The notes: generated by a model not told the origin, from the sequence alone. A DNA stretch of 64,000 nucleotides from Streptomyces taklimakanensis (GCF_009709575.1 NZ_WIXO01000001.1:2606001-2670000); one strand, 5' to 3'. Numbered from the stretch's first letter, positions 26,240-36,438 are shown. Made by a program: numbers and translations.

Positions 26240-27070
26240 TCAGTCCTTCAGTTCCAGGACGTCGGCCACGCCGCCCGGTCGCCGCCGCCGGGGGCGGCCG
26301 TCCCCGTCGTCGTCCAGGGTCGCGTCGTCGACGACGCGGCCGTCGAAGAAGCTGATCACCCGGTCCGCGGCGCTGGCCATCCGGGCGTCGTGGGTGACGA
26401 GGAGGATGGTCTGGCCGCGCTGGTGGAAGCGCGAGAGCAGCCGCAGCACCTCGCGGGTGCCCTTGCTGTCCAGGCTGCCCGCGGGTTCGTCGGCCAGCAG
26501 CAGGTCGGGGTGGTTGACCAGGGCGCGGGCCAGGGCGACGCGCTGCTGTTCGCCGCCGGACAGCTCGCCGGGCATGCTGCGTTCCTTGCCGGCCAGGCCG
26601 AGTTCCGCCAGGAGTTCGGCGCGGTCGGCGCGGGCCTGTTTCGGGCTGCGCCCGGCGAGCAGGGCGGGCAGCTCGACGTTGTCGGCGACGGTGAGGTTGG
26701 AGACGAGGTTGAAGAACTGGAAGACGATGCCGATGCGGCGGCGGCGCAGCGCGGCCCACTGGGACTCGCGGTAGGAGTCCAGGGGTTGCCCGTCGAACCG
26801 GATGCTGCCCGCGTCGGGTTTCTGGAGGCCGCCGAGCAGGTGCAGCAGGGTGGACTTGCCGGCGCCGGAGGGGCCGGTGACGGCGACGAACTCGCCGCGC
26901 GAGACGCACAGGTCCACTCCGCGTACGGCCCGTACGGGGGCGCCCTCGCCGTGGTGGGTCTTGGTCAGGCCCTCGGCGCGCACGATGGGGTGGGTCTCCC
27001 GCCGGTCGTCCGGCCGCTGCTCGTCCGACTGTTGCGCGTCCGGCCGCGCCGGCGTCCCGCGACGGATCAC
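26240..27070 (-). CDS. ABC transporter ATP-binding protein (LolD/MacB type)
   Basis: A 276-residue ATPase: Walker A TGPSGAGKSTLLHLLGG, signature LSGGEQQRVALARALVN, Walker B LLLADEPAGSLD and a H-loop VTHDARMA. LNxxLP-type residues and the PAGSLDS D-loop fit the LolD/MacB subfamily that powers FtsX permeases. It has a ~30-residue hydrophilic N-terminal extension and a basic C-terminal tail (RPRRRRPGG). The GTG start overlaps the PadR stop (GTGA), with AGGAGG upstream. It hydrolyses ATP at the inner face to drive the permease encoded next. Confidence 0.92.
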   Translation of the reverse strand: MIRRGTPARPDAQQSDEQRPDDRRETHPIVRAEGLTKTHHGEGAPVRAVRGVDLCVSRGEFVAVTGPSGAGKSTLLHLLGGLQKPDAGSIRFDGQPLDSYRESQWAALRRRRIGIVFQFFNLVSNLTVADNVELPALLAGRSPKQARADRAELLAELGLAGKERSMPGELSGGEQQRVALARALVNHPDLLLADEPAGSLDSKGTREVLRLLSRFHQRGQTILLVTHDARMASAADRVISFFDGRVVDDATLDDDGDGRPRRRRPGGVADVLELKD

Positions 27071-27573
27071 TCCAACTCCTCCTGACAGCGCTCCAACCAG
27101 TCCAGGTCGGCCTGGAGGTGCAGCATCGCGCCCTCGATCAGCAGCTGCGCCACCCGGTTGTCCCGGTCCTCGGTGGCGGCGAGCTTGGACAGGGCGCGCA
27201 TGGTGTTGAGGTACTGGCGGCGCTGCTTGTTGATGAGGGCGATCTGGTCGGCCAGGCCGGTCCGGGGGGCGAGCGCGAGTTTCATGAAGAACTCGTCGCG
27301 CACCCTCGGCTCGTCGGTCGGCTCGTCGAACCAGGCCCGCACCGCCTCGCGTCCCGCGTCGGTGAGTCGGTAGATCCGCTTGTTGGGACGGGTCGACTGG
27401 GCGACGTCCTCGCCCTCGATCAGGCCCGACTTCTCCAGCCGGCCCAGAGTGACGTAGACCTGTCCGACGTTCGGCTGAGGGTACGCGGCGCCCAGCAGCT
27501 TCTCAAGGGCCTGCTTGAGCTCGTATCCGTGGGCGGGTCCCGACGCCAGGAGCGCCAGGAGCGGCAGACGCAC
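27067..27573 (-). CDS. PadR-family transcriptional regulator
   Basis: A 168-residue repressor. The start at GTG 27573 is set by GGAGGAG seven bases upstream and by the canonical PadR opening VRLPLLALLASGPAHGYELK. The winged helix continues NVGQVYVTLGRLEKSGLIEG and RIYRLTDAGREAV. The C-terminal half is the long helical dimerisation domain (QRRQYLNTMRALSKLAATED). A longer frame extends upstream to 27771 but lacks ribosome-site support. It heads the ABC exporter operon, a typical autoregulated drug- or peptide-responsive unit, and is divergent from a solute-binding-protein gene. Confidence 0.9.
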   Translation of the reverse strand: MRLPLLALLASGPAHGYELKQALEKLLGAAYPQPNVGQVYVTLGRLEKSGLIEGEDVAQSTRPNKRIYRLTDAGREAVRAWFDEPTDEPRVRDEFFMKLALAPRTGLADQIALINKQRRQYLNTMRALSKLAATEDRDNRVAQLLIEGAMLHLQADLDWLERCQEELE

Positions 27574-27700
27574 GCGCGCACTCCTCCTCCCCGTCCCGCT
27601 TCCGGGCCCGGTCCCCGTGCCGGGGCTCCCGCCCGCCGGCCGGTCGTCGGTCTGTCGTCGGTCTCCACGTCGGTCCGCATGCCGTTCGGCGTCTAGTATC

Positions 27701-27729
27701 GCCCATGCCCAACGGGTATATATGGGCGT
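27701..27729. promoter_or_regulatory. Nested inverted repeats between padR and the divergent gene
   Basis: CGCCCAT (27701-27707) and ATGGGCG (27723-27729) are perfect inverted arms. Inside them ATGCCC-AAC-GGGTAT (27706-27720) forms a second near-perfect dyad. GATACT on the minus strand overlaps the left arm like a -10. The position in the divergent control region suggests an operator for the PadR regulator, a guess from location. Confidence 0.5.
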
Positions 27730-27793
27730 CCGGGACTCGACGGGGAGACCGGTGCACGGAGGACGGTGCACGACCGTGCGCGGGAGGAAGCCT

Positions 27794-29071
27794 ATGCGGT
27801 GGACGCATGCCGCGGGCAGGGGACTCCTGGCCGCGGCCGTCGTGCTCGCCGGTTACGTCGGCCTGGGCACGCCGTCGGGCGAGTCGGTGGCGCACGCCGG
27901 GGGGCGCGGCCCGGTCACCCTGGTCACCGCCGGTGACCTGACCGACTACCTCGATCCCGTGCTGGCCGACTGGAATCGCTCCCACCCGGACGAGAAGGCC
28001 ACGCTGGTGGAGCTGCCGGAGTCGGCGGACGAGACCCGCGCCCAGTTGGTCACCGGTCTGCGCTCGGGCAGTGACCGCTTCGACGTGCTGAACATCGACG
28101 TCACCTGGACCTCGGAGTTCGCGGCGGCGGGCTGGATCTCGCCCGTCGATCCCGATCGCTTCCCGCTGGACGACCTGCTGCCGCCGGTGCTGGACACCGC
28201 CACCTTCGGCGGGCGGCTGTACGCCGTCCCCTACGTCACCAACGCCGGGATGCTGTACTACCGCTCGGACGTGCTGGAGGCGGAGGGGGAGCGACCGCCG
28301 CGCACCTGGGCCGAGTTGGAACGGCTGGCGAAGGAGGTCGCGCCCGAGTACGGGCTGGGGGGGTACGCGGGCCAGTTCCTGCCGTACGAGGGGTTGACCG
28401 CCAACGCCACCGAGGTGGTGCGCTCGGCGGGCGGCTCCCTCCTCGTGGACGAGGGCGCGAAGGTGACGGCCGACTCCTCCGGCACCGAGGAGGGGCTGCG
28501 CTTCCTGGTCGACGGGGTGCGCGAGGGGTGGATCCCGAAGGAGTCGCTGTCCTGGAAGGAGGAGGAGTCGCGGGAGGCGTTCCAGGACGGCCGGCTGCTC
28601 TTCCTGCGCAACTGGCCGTACGTGTACGCGATGGCGGGCGGCGCGGACTCGAAGGTGGCCGGGAGGTTCGACGCGGTGCCGCTGCCGGGCCCGGACGGTC
28701 CGGGCGTCAGCGTGTTGGGCGGCTCCAACCTCGCGGTGAACTCCAACTCCCGGCATCCGGAGACGGCCGCCGATCTGATCGCGTACCTCACCGGCGAGTC
28801 GGTGCAGCGCCGGGTGCTGACCGAGGGGTCGCTGCCTCCGGTGCGGGCGAGCCTGTACTCCGACCCGGAGCTGGTGCGCGACTTCCCGTACCTGCCGACC
28901 CTGCGCGAGAGCGTGCTGGCGGCCGAGCCACGCCCCAAGAGCCCGCGGTACGACCAGGTGAGCCTGGTGGTGCAGGCGGTGGTGCACGACGCGATGGCGG
29001 GGCGGCAGAGCCCGCGGCGGGCGGTCGAACGGTTGGCGCGCGAGCTGGGCGCCATCGCCCGCGAGGACTGA
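27794..29071 (+). CDS. Extracellular solute-binding protein, family 1
   Basis: A 425-residue sugar-type binding protein (LVTAGDLTDYLDPVLADWNR, FDVLNIDVTWTSEFAAAGWI, LYAVPYVTNAGMLYYRSDVL). The signal peptide (RGLLAAAVVLAGYVGLGTPS) has no lipobox Cys, unusual for a Gram-positive binding protein, so it may be released or held by the uncleaved signal. A good ribosome site (GGGAGGAAG) precedes ATG 27794. No permease follows directly. The next genes are an alpha-glucosidase and a second, complete uptake set beyond its own promoter. It may work with those permeases, with others elsewhere, or as a sensor. Confidence 0.87.
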   Translation: MRWTHAAGRGLLAAAVVLAGYVGLGTPSGESVAHAGGRGPVTLVTAGDLTDYLDPVLADWNRSHPDEKATLVELPESADETRAQLVTGLRSGSDRFDVLNIDVTWTSEFAAAGWISPVDPDRFPLDDLLPPVLDTATFGGRLYAVPYVTNAGMLYYRSDVLEAEGERPPRTWAELERLAKEVAPEYGLGGYAGQFLPYEGLTANATEVVRSAGGSLLVDEGAKVTADSSGTEEGLRFLVDGVREGWIPKESLSWKEEESREAFQDGRLLFLRNWPYVYAMAGGADSKVAGRFDAVPLPGPDGPGVSVLGGSNLAVNSNSRHPETAADLIAYLTGESVQRRVLTEGSLPPVRASLYSDPELVRDFPYLPTLRESVLAAEPRPKSPRYDQVSLVVQAVVHDAMAGRQSPRRAVERLARELGAIARED

Positions 29072-29102
29072 TCGGGGCTCGCTCCATCCCCCACCCCTTC
29101 TT

Positions 29103-29219
29103 GGTTACTTGTTAGGTAACCGATGGCTGCTTCATGCCTCCCCTCGCCGGACATACCCCCGCAATAACGACGGCTTTTCAACTACCCGTTGACACCCCGA
29201 TGTAACCGCTACCTAACAT
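29103..29219 (+). promoter_or_regulatory. Promoter and paired GTTAGGTA repeats before the alpha-glucosidase operon
   Basis: An AT-rich stretch holds TTGACA (29189-29194) and a TAACAT -10 candidate (29214-29219). GTTAGGTAAC (29111-29120) upstream and GCTACCTAAC (29208-29217) over the -10 are inverted copies of one motif. GGTTAC/GTAACC (29103-29121) also forms a small stem that could end the preceding transcript. The spacing suggests repression by a looping or paired-site regulator not encoded next door. Confidence 0.55.
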
Positions 29220-29279
29220 GCATGCACATCAGCGGCCGCCGGGCCGTCAGCCCTACGCACAGAAACCGGTATCCGAGGG

Positions 29280-31001
<1,722 letters not shown>

Positions 31002-31065
31002 CCTCCCGCCCACTCCCGACCGCTCCCGACCGCCCCGTCCACCGTCCGCCCACGATCCCTCCCCC

Positions 31066-31129
31066 CGGCCTCCCCGGCCTCCCCGGCCTCCCCGCCGAAG
31101 CGTTCGGCGCCCGGCTCCCCCCGGGCGCC
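31066..31129 (+). repeat. C-rich tandem repeat and intercistronic hairpin
   Basis: Three tandem copies of CGGCCTCCC (31066-31092) sit in a strongly C-rich, nearly G-poor stretch. They are followed by a perfect 9-base-pair hairpin (31106-31114 with 31121-31129, GGCGCCCGG). The block lies between the alpha-glucosidase stop and the binding-protein start. Similar intercistronic stems stabilise or partition binding-protein messages in maltose operons. Confidence 0.6.
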
Positions 31130-31190
31130 GTAGCCACTCGTTCCCGTTCCACCCGGCCGCCCGGCCGGCCCGAACCCGAAAGGGACAACC

Positions 31191-32519
31191 ATGATCAGAC
31201 GACGCACCACCCTCGCCGGCGCCGGCGCGCTCCTCCTCTCCCTGGCCGCCACCGCGTGCGGTGGCGAGGACCCCACCACCGCGGGTGGCGGCGGCCAGGA
31301 GCTGAAGGGCGAGAAGATCACGGTCGCCGGGGTCTGGACCGGGGTGGAGCAGAAGAACTTCAAGAAGGTCATGGACGCCTTCTCGGAGAAGACCGGTGCC
31401 GAGCTGGACTTCGTCTCCACCGGCGACAACGTCTCCACCGTCATCGGCAGCAAGATCCAGGGCGGCAACGCCCCGGACGTGGTGATGGTCCCGCAGGTCG
31501 GCGTGCTCCAGCAGTTCGCCGAGAAGGGCTGGTTGGAGCCGCTGTCGAAGGAGGCGGACAAGCGCGCCCGCAGCTACTTCGCCCCGGTGTGGAAGGAGTA
31601 CGGCACCGTCGACGGGATCTTCTACGGCCTGTACTTCAAGGCGTCCCACAAGTCGACCGTCTGGTACAGCCCGGAGGCCTTCGAGCAGGCGGGCGTCACC
31701 CCGCCCAAGGACTACGACGAGATGCTGAAGGTGGGCCGGACCCTCTCCGACTCCGGCACGGCCGCCTTCTCCGTGGCGGGCGAGGCCGGCTGGCCGCTCA
31801 CCGACTGGTTCGAGAACATCTACCTCTCCCAGGCGGGCCCGGAGATGTACGACAAGCTCGCCGCCCACGAGATCCCCTGGACCCACCCCACCGTCGTCGA
31901 GGCCCTCACCACCCTCGGCGAACTCTTCGGCGACGAGGACCTGGTGGAGGGCGGCGGCGCCGGTGCGCTGCGCACCGACTTCCCCGAGTCCGTCGAGAAG
32001 GTCTTCGGCAACGACCCCAAGGCGGGCATGGTCTACGAGGGCGACTTCGTCGCGGGTCTGATCTCCGGCCAGTTCGACAAGAAGGTCGGCGAGGACGCGA
32101 AGTTCTTCCCGTTCCCGGCCGTGGACGGCGGCAAGCCCCCGGTGGTCGGCGGCGGTGACGCCGCGGTGGTCCTCAAGGACGGCGAGAACGCGGACGCCGG
32201 CATGAAGTTCGTGGAGTACCTGGCCACCGCGGAGGCCGCGGAGGTGTGGGCCGGTGCCGGCGGCTTCCTCTCCCCCAACGAGACCCTGAGCCTGGACGCC
32301 TACCAGGACGACACCACCCGGGAGACCGCCCGGTCCCTCGTGGAGGCCGGTGACGATGTGCGGTTCGACATGTCCGACCAGGCGCCGGCCGCCTTCGGTG
32401 GCACCCAGGGCGCGGGCGAGTGGAAGCTCCTCCAGGACTTCCTGCGCGACCCGTCCGACCCCAAGGCCACCGCGGAGAAGCTGGAGGCCGCCGCGGCCAA
32501 GGCCTGGAAGAAGAGCTGA
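31191..32519 (+). CDS. Carbohydrate ABC transporter substrate-binding lipoprotein
   Basis: A 442-residue lipoprotein. The signal peptide ends in a clear lipobox (LSLAATAC, Cys ~23), so the mature protein is anchored outside the membrane. The binding-protein fold shows KITVAGVWTGVEQKNFKKVM, GGNAPDVVMVPQVGVLQQFA and YKLGLYF-like FYGLYFKASHKSTVWYSPE. GAAAGGGAC precedes the ATG. Given the upstream alpha-glucosidase, the ligand is probably an alpha-glucoside or maltooligosaccharide. It is followed within 14 bases by the first permease. Confidence 0.92.
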   Translation: MIRRRTTLAGAGALLLSLAATACGGEDPTTAGGGGQELKGEKITVAGVWTGVEQKNFKKVMDAFSEKTGAELDFVSTGDNVSTVIGSKIQGGNAPDVVMVPQVGVLQQFAEKGWLEPLSKEADKRARSYFAPVWKEYGTVDGIFYGLYFKASHKSTVWYSPEAFEQAGVTPPKDYDEMLKVGRTLSDSGTAAFSVAGEAGWPLTDWFENIYLSQAGPEMYDKLAAHEIPWTHPTVVEALTTLGELFGDEDLVEGGGAGALRTDFPESVEKVFGNDPKAGMVYEGDFVAGLISGQFDKKVGEDAKFFPFPAVDGGKPPVVGGGDAAVVLKDGENADAGMKFVEYLATAEAAEVWAGAGGFLSPNETLSLDAYQDDTTRETARSLVEAGDDVRFDMSDQAPAAFGGTQGAGEWKLLQDFLRDPSDPKATAEKLEAAAAKAWKKS

Positions 32520-32532
32520 GGCGGGACGGTCC

Positions 32533-33945
32533 ATGTCAGCCACAGCACCCGCGGTGCCGCCCGCCTCGGCGGGCGGCACCCCGCCCGGGTCGCGCCCGTC
32601 CGGCGGGTCGGCCGCCGGCGGGGACACCGACCCCCGGTTGCGCGCCCGGCGGCGTCGGCGCCTCGTCGCCGCCCTGTTCCTGCTGCCCGCGCTGCTGCTG
32701 CTCGGGGCGCTGGTCGCGTACCCGATCCTGTTCTCCGTCGGTCGCAGCCTCTTCGACGCCACCGGCACCCGTTTCGTCGGCGCGGACAACTACGTCGAGA
32801 TGTTCCGCGACCCCACCACGCTGAAGGCGATCCGCAACAGCGCGATCTGGGTCGTGGTCGCCCCGGCGCTGCTGACCGGCCTCGGCCTGATCCTGGCCGT
32901 GCTCACCGAGAAGGTGCGCTGGGCCACGGCGTTCAAGCTGCTGATGTTCATGCCGATGGCGATCTCCTTCCTCGCCGCCGGGATCATCTTCCGCATCACC
33001 TACGAGCAGGACCCCGACCGCGGTGTCCTCAACGCCGTCGCCGTCGGCGTCCACGACGTCTTCGCCGACCGCCCCGCCTACCCCGGCGCCCGCGCCCGCG
33101 AGGAGGCGGGCGGCACCGAGGTCACCGAGGGGAAGGACGGCTCGTACGGCACGGCCGCCGACCTCTCCCCCGGCGGCACCCTCGCCCTGGGCGTCGTGGG
33201 CGTGCCCCCGGGGGAGGTGCCCGCCGAGGCGGAGCCCGCCGCCGCCCCGACGGCGGACGGCGGCTCGGGGGACGCGCTGACCGGCACCGTCTTCCTGGAC
33301 TTCACCCCCGGCGGGGGCGGCGAGCCGGGCCGCATCGACGAAGGCGAGCGCGGACTGCCCGGCATGACCGTCCAGGCCGTGCGCGACGGGAAGGTGGTGG
33401 GCGAGACCACCACCGCCGCCGACGGTTCCTTCCGGCTGACCGGCCTGGCGGACGGCTCGTACGCCGTACGGCTGCCGGCCTCGAACTTCGCCGAACCCTA
33501 CGGCGGCGTCTCCTGGCTGGGTCCGGCCCTGGTCACCCCGGCGATCATCGGCGCCTACCTGTGGATCTGGACGGGCTTCTCCATGGTCCTCATCGGCGCC
33601 GGGCTCTCCGCGATGCCCCGGGACGTGCTGGAGGCGGCGCGGATGGACGGCGCGGGCGAGTGGCAGATCTTCCGCAGGATCACCGTGCCGCTGTTGGCCC
33701 CCGTGCTGACGGTCGTCTTCGTCACCCTGGTGATCAACGTGATGAAGGTCTTCGACCTCGTCTACATCATCGCTCCCGGACCGGTCCTCCAGGACGCCAA
33801 CGTGCTGGCCATGCAGATGTGGCTGGTCTCCTTCGGCGGCGGCAACGACCAGGGACTGGGCAGCGCCATCGGCGTGCTGCTGCTCCTCCTGGTGGTCCCG
33901 GCCATGATCTTCAACATCCGACGCTTCCAGAGGAGCCGGCGATGA
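32533..33945 (+). CDS. Sugar ABC permease (MalF-type) with large extracellular insertion
   Basis: A 470-residue permease, about 150 residues longer than usual. TM1 (LVAALFLLPALLLLGALVAY), TM2 (IWVVVAPALLTGLGLIL) and TM3 (LLMFMPMAISFLAAGIIF) are normal, ending in the usual DPDRGVLNAV. A non-membrane insert of ~160 residues then occurs (~160-320). Its last third (GLPGMTVQAVRDGKVVGETT, ADGSFRLTGLADGSYAVRLP) looks like a Cna-B/SdrD-like or carboxypeptidase-regulatory beta-sandwich. TM4-6 resume at WLGPALVTPAIIGAYLWIWT, with the ATPase-docking EAA loop EAARMDGAGEWQIFRRITVP. The next permease overlaps by ATGA. No ATPase gene is nearby; the shared MsiK-type ATPase presumably serves it. Confidence 0.92.
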   Translation: MSATAPAVPPASAGGTPPGSRPSGGSAAGGDTDPRLRARRRRRLVAALFLLPALLLLGALVAYPILFSVGRSLFDATGTRFVGADNYVEMFRDPTTLKAIRNSAIWVVVAPALLTGLGLILAVLTEKVRWATAFKLLMFMPMAISFLAAGIIFRITYEQDPDRGVLNAVAVGVHDVFADRPAYPGARAREEAGGTEVTEGKDGSYGTAADLSPGGTLALGVVGVPPGEVPAEAEPAAAPTADGGSGDALTGTVFLDFTPGGGGEPGRIDEGERGLPGMTVQAVRDGKVVGETTTAADGSFRLTGLADGSYAVRLPASNFAEPYGGVSWLGPALVTPAIIGAYLWIWTGFSMVLIGAGLSAMPRDVLEAARMDGAGEWQIFRRITVPLLAPVLTVVFVTLVINVMKVFDLVYIIAPGPVLQDANVLAMQMWLVSFGGGNDQGLGSAIGVLLLLLVVPAMIFNIRRFQRSRR

Positions 33946-34955
33946 CCCCTCACGGCACCTTCGAGAAGGGGGCGGAGAAGGGAGCCGCGACGGCGGCGAC
34001 AGCACAGACTCCGGCGTCCGTGGCCGCGGCGGAGGCCGCGGGCGCCGGGCCCTCCGCCCCCGATCGTCCCGCCACCGGACGGCCGTCCCCGGCGGCCCGC
34101 TCCCGCGGACCGGTCGTGACGCGGCTGACGGGCCTGCTGGGCAGGGGCGCGGTCCAGGCGTTCCTCGCCGTGATCGCCCTGGTGTGGCTCACGCCCGCCC
34201 TCGGACTGTTCCTGGCATCGCTGCGCTCGGAGGAGGCCAACTCCACCAGCGGCTGGTGGACGGCCCTGACCGAGCCGGGACAGTTGTCGATCGACAACTA
34301 CGCGACCCTGCTGGAGAACTCCGGGATCACCCAGGCGCTGTGGAACACCGTGTTGATCTCGGTGCCCACCACCGTCGCGGTGGTGGTCGTGGCGGCGCTG
34401 GCCGGCTACGCGTTCGCCTGGCTGGAGTTCCCCGGCCGCGACTGGATCTTCCTGGTGGTGGTCGGCCTGCTGGTGGTCCCGGTCCAGGTGGGCCTGCTGC
34501 CGGTGGCCAAGATGTTCGGCGCCCTCGGGCTGTTCGGGACGATCCCCGGCGTGGTGCTGTTCCACGTCGCCTACGGGCTGCCGTTCGCGATCTTCCTGCT
34601 GCGCAACTACTTCGCGGAGATCCCGCGGGAGATGTTGGAGGCGGCGCGGATGGACGGCGGCGGCGAGTGGCGGATCTTCACGCAGCTCGTACTGCCGGTG
34701 GGCAAGCCCGCGGTCGCGAGCCTGGCCATCTTCCAGTTCCTGTGGGTGTGGAACGACATGCTGGTGGCGCTGATCTTCGCCGACAGCGACTCGCAGCCGC
34801 TGACCGTCGCCCTCCAGTCGGAGATGCGGCAGTTCGGCAGCAACATCGAGATCCTGGCGCCCGGCGCCTTCCTCTCCCTCACCATCCCGCTCGTGGTGTT
34901 CTTCGCCTTCCAGAAGCACTTCGTGCAGGGCGTCATGGCGGGTTCGGTGAAGTGA
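33942..34955 (+). CDS. Sugar ABC permease (MalG-type)
   Basis: A 337-residue inner-membrane permease forming the channel with the preceding one. An Ala-rich N-terminal tail (~1-65) precedes six TMs (VQAFLAVIALVWLTPALGLF first; IPLVVFFAFQKHFVQGVMAG last). The EAA loop EAARMDGGGEWRIFTQLVLP docks the ATPase. The C-terminal QKHFVQGVMAGSVK is canonical for MalG-like proteins. It overlaps the first permease by ATGA, and a strong bidirectional hairpin follows the stop. Confidence 0.94.
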   Translation: MTPHGTFEKGAEKGAATAATAQTPASVAAAEAAGAGPSAPDRPATGRPSPAARSRGPVVTRLTGLLGRGAVQAFLAVIALVWLTPALGLFLASLRSEEANSTSGWWTALTEPGQLSIDNYATLLENSGITQALWNTVLISVPTTVAVVVVAALAGYAFAWLEFPGRDWIFLVVVGLLVVPVQVGLLPVAKMFGALGLFGTIPGVVLFHVAYGLPFAIFLLRNYFAEIPREMLEAARMDGGGEWRIFTQLVLPVGKPAVASLAIFQFLWVWNDMLVALIFADSDSQPLTVALQSEMRQFGSNIEILAPGAFLSLTIPLVVFFAFQKHFVQGVMAGSVK

Positions 34956-34959
34956 GCAG

Positions 34960-35006
34960 CCGGTCGGCCCCGGCCCCCCACGGGGGAGGGGGCGGGGGCC
35001 GACCGG
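34960..35006. terminator. Bidirectional terminator between sugar operon and dtd
   Basis: A perfect 12-base-pair stem (CCGGTCGGCCCC, 34960-34971, with 34995-35006). The intervening C/G-rich bases can extend the pairing. It lies between convergent genes. Confidence 0.8.
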
Positions 35007-35012
35007 CCCGGT

Positions 35013-35465
35013 TCAGACGTCCAACAGCACCGTGAACGGGCCGTCGTTCGTGAGGGAGACCTCCATCGCCGCACCGAACCGGCCCGTCTCCACCCGGGCT
35101 CCCAGCTCGCGCAGCCGCGCGCACACCTCGTCGACCAGGGGTTCGGCCACCGGGCCGGGCGCGGCGGCGTGCCAGGTGGGACGGCGCCCCTTGCGGGCGT
35201 CACCGTAGAGGGTGAACTGGCTGACCACCAGCAGCGGAGCCCCGGTGTCCGAGCACGACCGCTCGCCCTCCAGGATCCGCAGTCCCCACAGCTTGCGGGC
35301 GAGTTTCGCGGCCTTCTCGGGGGTGTCGTCGTGGGTCACCCCGACCAGTACGCACAGTCCCTCGCCCTTGATCTCGCCGACGGTCTCTCCCCCTCGCTCC
35401 GCCGAGGGGTCCCCCGCTCCGACGACGACGGAGGCACCGTTCACCCTCTGCACCACAGCTCGCAT
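35013..35465 (-). CDS. dtd: D-aminoacyl-tRNA deacylase
   Basis: A 150-residue proofreading enzyme that removes D-amino acids, and glycine from tRNA-Ala, from mischarged tRNAs. The signature VSQFTLYGD (catalytic Ser/Thr region) and the Gly-cisPro motif NDGPFTV are both present. The opening [15 protein letters not shown] is the family norm. A six- to eight-residue insertion ([13 protein letters not shown]) follows the first strand, as in other actinobacteria. ATG 35465 is chosen over an upstream in-frame start because it gives the canonical MRAVVQRV. Confidence 0.95.
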   Translation of the reverse strand: MRAVVQRVNGASVVVGAGDPSAERGGETVGEIKGEGLCVLVGVTHDDTPEKAAKLARKLWGLRILEGERSCSDTGAPLLVVSQFTLYGDARKGRRPTWHAAAPGPVAEPLVDEVCARLRELGARVETGRFGAAMEVSLTNDGPFTVLLDV

Positions 35466-35659
35466 GACGACCATCATGCCGCGCCCGCCCCGCACTCCGC
35501 GGGTGACCGCCGGACGGGTGCCCCGCGCTGCACGGAGTGTGCCGACGGTGGCACGATGCGTGCAGCACGGTGCGCGCGGTGGCCGACGTGGCGTATCCGT
35601 GACGGACCGTGGCATTCCGTTGTGATCCACGGCGCGAGGGGATGAGGGGCTACACCACC

Positions 35660-36397
35660 ATGAGCACTGCCGGAACCGGGCGCACGCCCGGAGCCGTACC
35701 GGCGGCCCACGCGGCCGCCCGCCCGAGCGGGAGCATCCGTCCGATCGGGGACACCGACCCGGCGCGGGGCACCCCGCGGCAGTCCTCGCCGCAGGAACCG
35801 CAGGAACCGCAGGAACCGCCACAGGACCCGCAGGCCGCCCCGGAGGCGCCCCCCGCCCGCCCCGGAGGCGACCGGTACGGCGAACTCCCGGCGGTCCTGC
35901 GCGACACCGAACCCCCGGAGCTGACCGGCCTGCGCCTGCCCCAGCTGCGCGAACTGCGCCGCCAGGCCCAGCAGGAGGAGGCGGACCTCAGTTACGTACG
36001 GCGGCTGCTCCAGGGACGGATCGACATCCTCCGCGCCGAACTGGCCCGCCGGGGCGGTGTGGACGTGCCGCTGATCGACCGGCTGGCGGAGATCCTCGCC
36101 GACGCCCCGCCGCCCGGTGGGAACCCCGCCCGTTCCGCCCGGCACGTGACACTTCGCACACCGCGCAGCGAGGAGTACCGACGGCTGGCCGAGGAGATGC
36201 TCGCCGAGGTCGAACTCTCCGACCCGACCGCCCGCACGGACACCGAACTCCACGCCGCCATGGACCGGCTGGGCCAGTACGAGCACCACATCTCCCGGCG
36301 CCGCCGGGTGCTCCAGGAGACGGCGAACGGCTGCAGCGCCGAAATCGCGCGCAGGTACCGTGAAGGGGAAGCACGCGTGGACGACCTGCTGCCCTGA
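35660..36397 (+). CDS. rsiG: RsiG, c-di-GMP-dependent anti-sigma factor of WhiG
   Basis: A 245-residue protein. RsiG binds sigma-WhiG when loaded with two c-di-GMP molecules and so holds back sporulation. A disordered Pro/Gln-rich N-terminus (~1-70, [14 protein letters not shown]) leads to two long antiparallel helices. Helix 1 contains the exact E-x3-S-x2-R-x3-Q-x3-D motif ([16 protein letters not shown]). Helix 2 has [16 protein letters not shown], in which the last acidic position is Asn. ATG 35660 follows GAGGGG by 10 bases. The conserved [20 protein letters not shown] end supports the identification. Confidence 0.9.
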   Translation: MSTAGTGRTPGAVPAAHAAARPSGSIRPIGDTDPARGTPRQSSPQEPQEPQEPPQDPQAAPEAPPARPGGDRYGELPAVLRDTEPPELTGLRLPQLRELRRQAQQEEADLSYVRRLLQGRIDILRAELARRGGVDVPLIDRLAEILADAPPPGGNPARSARHVTLRTPRSEEYRRLAEEMLAEVELSDPTARTDTELHAAMDRLGQYEHHISRRRRVLQETANGCSAEIARRYREGEARVDDLLP

Positions 36398-36438
36398 CCC
36401 CGGGCCCGGTCGTCCCCCCTACCCAGGGAAGGCCGTCC

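Noticed and set aside
35800..35835. Tandem CAGGAACCG-type repeat in rsiG as a variable-number locus
   Set aside because: It encodes the ordinary Gln-Glu-Pro disordered linker, the unit is a multiple of three, and nothing suggests regulation by copy number.
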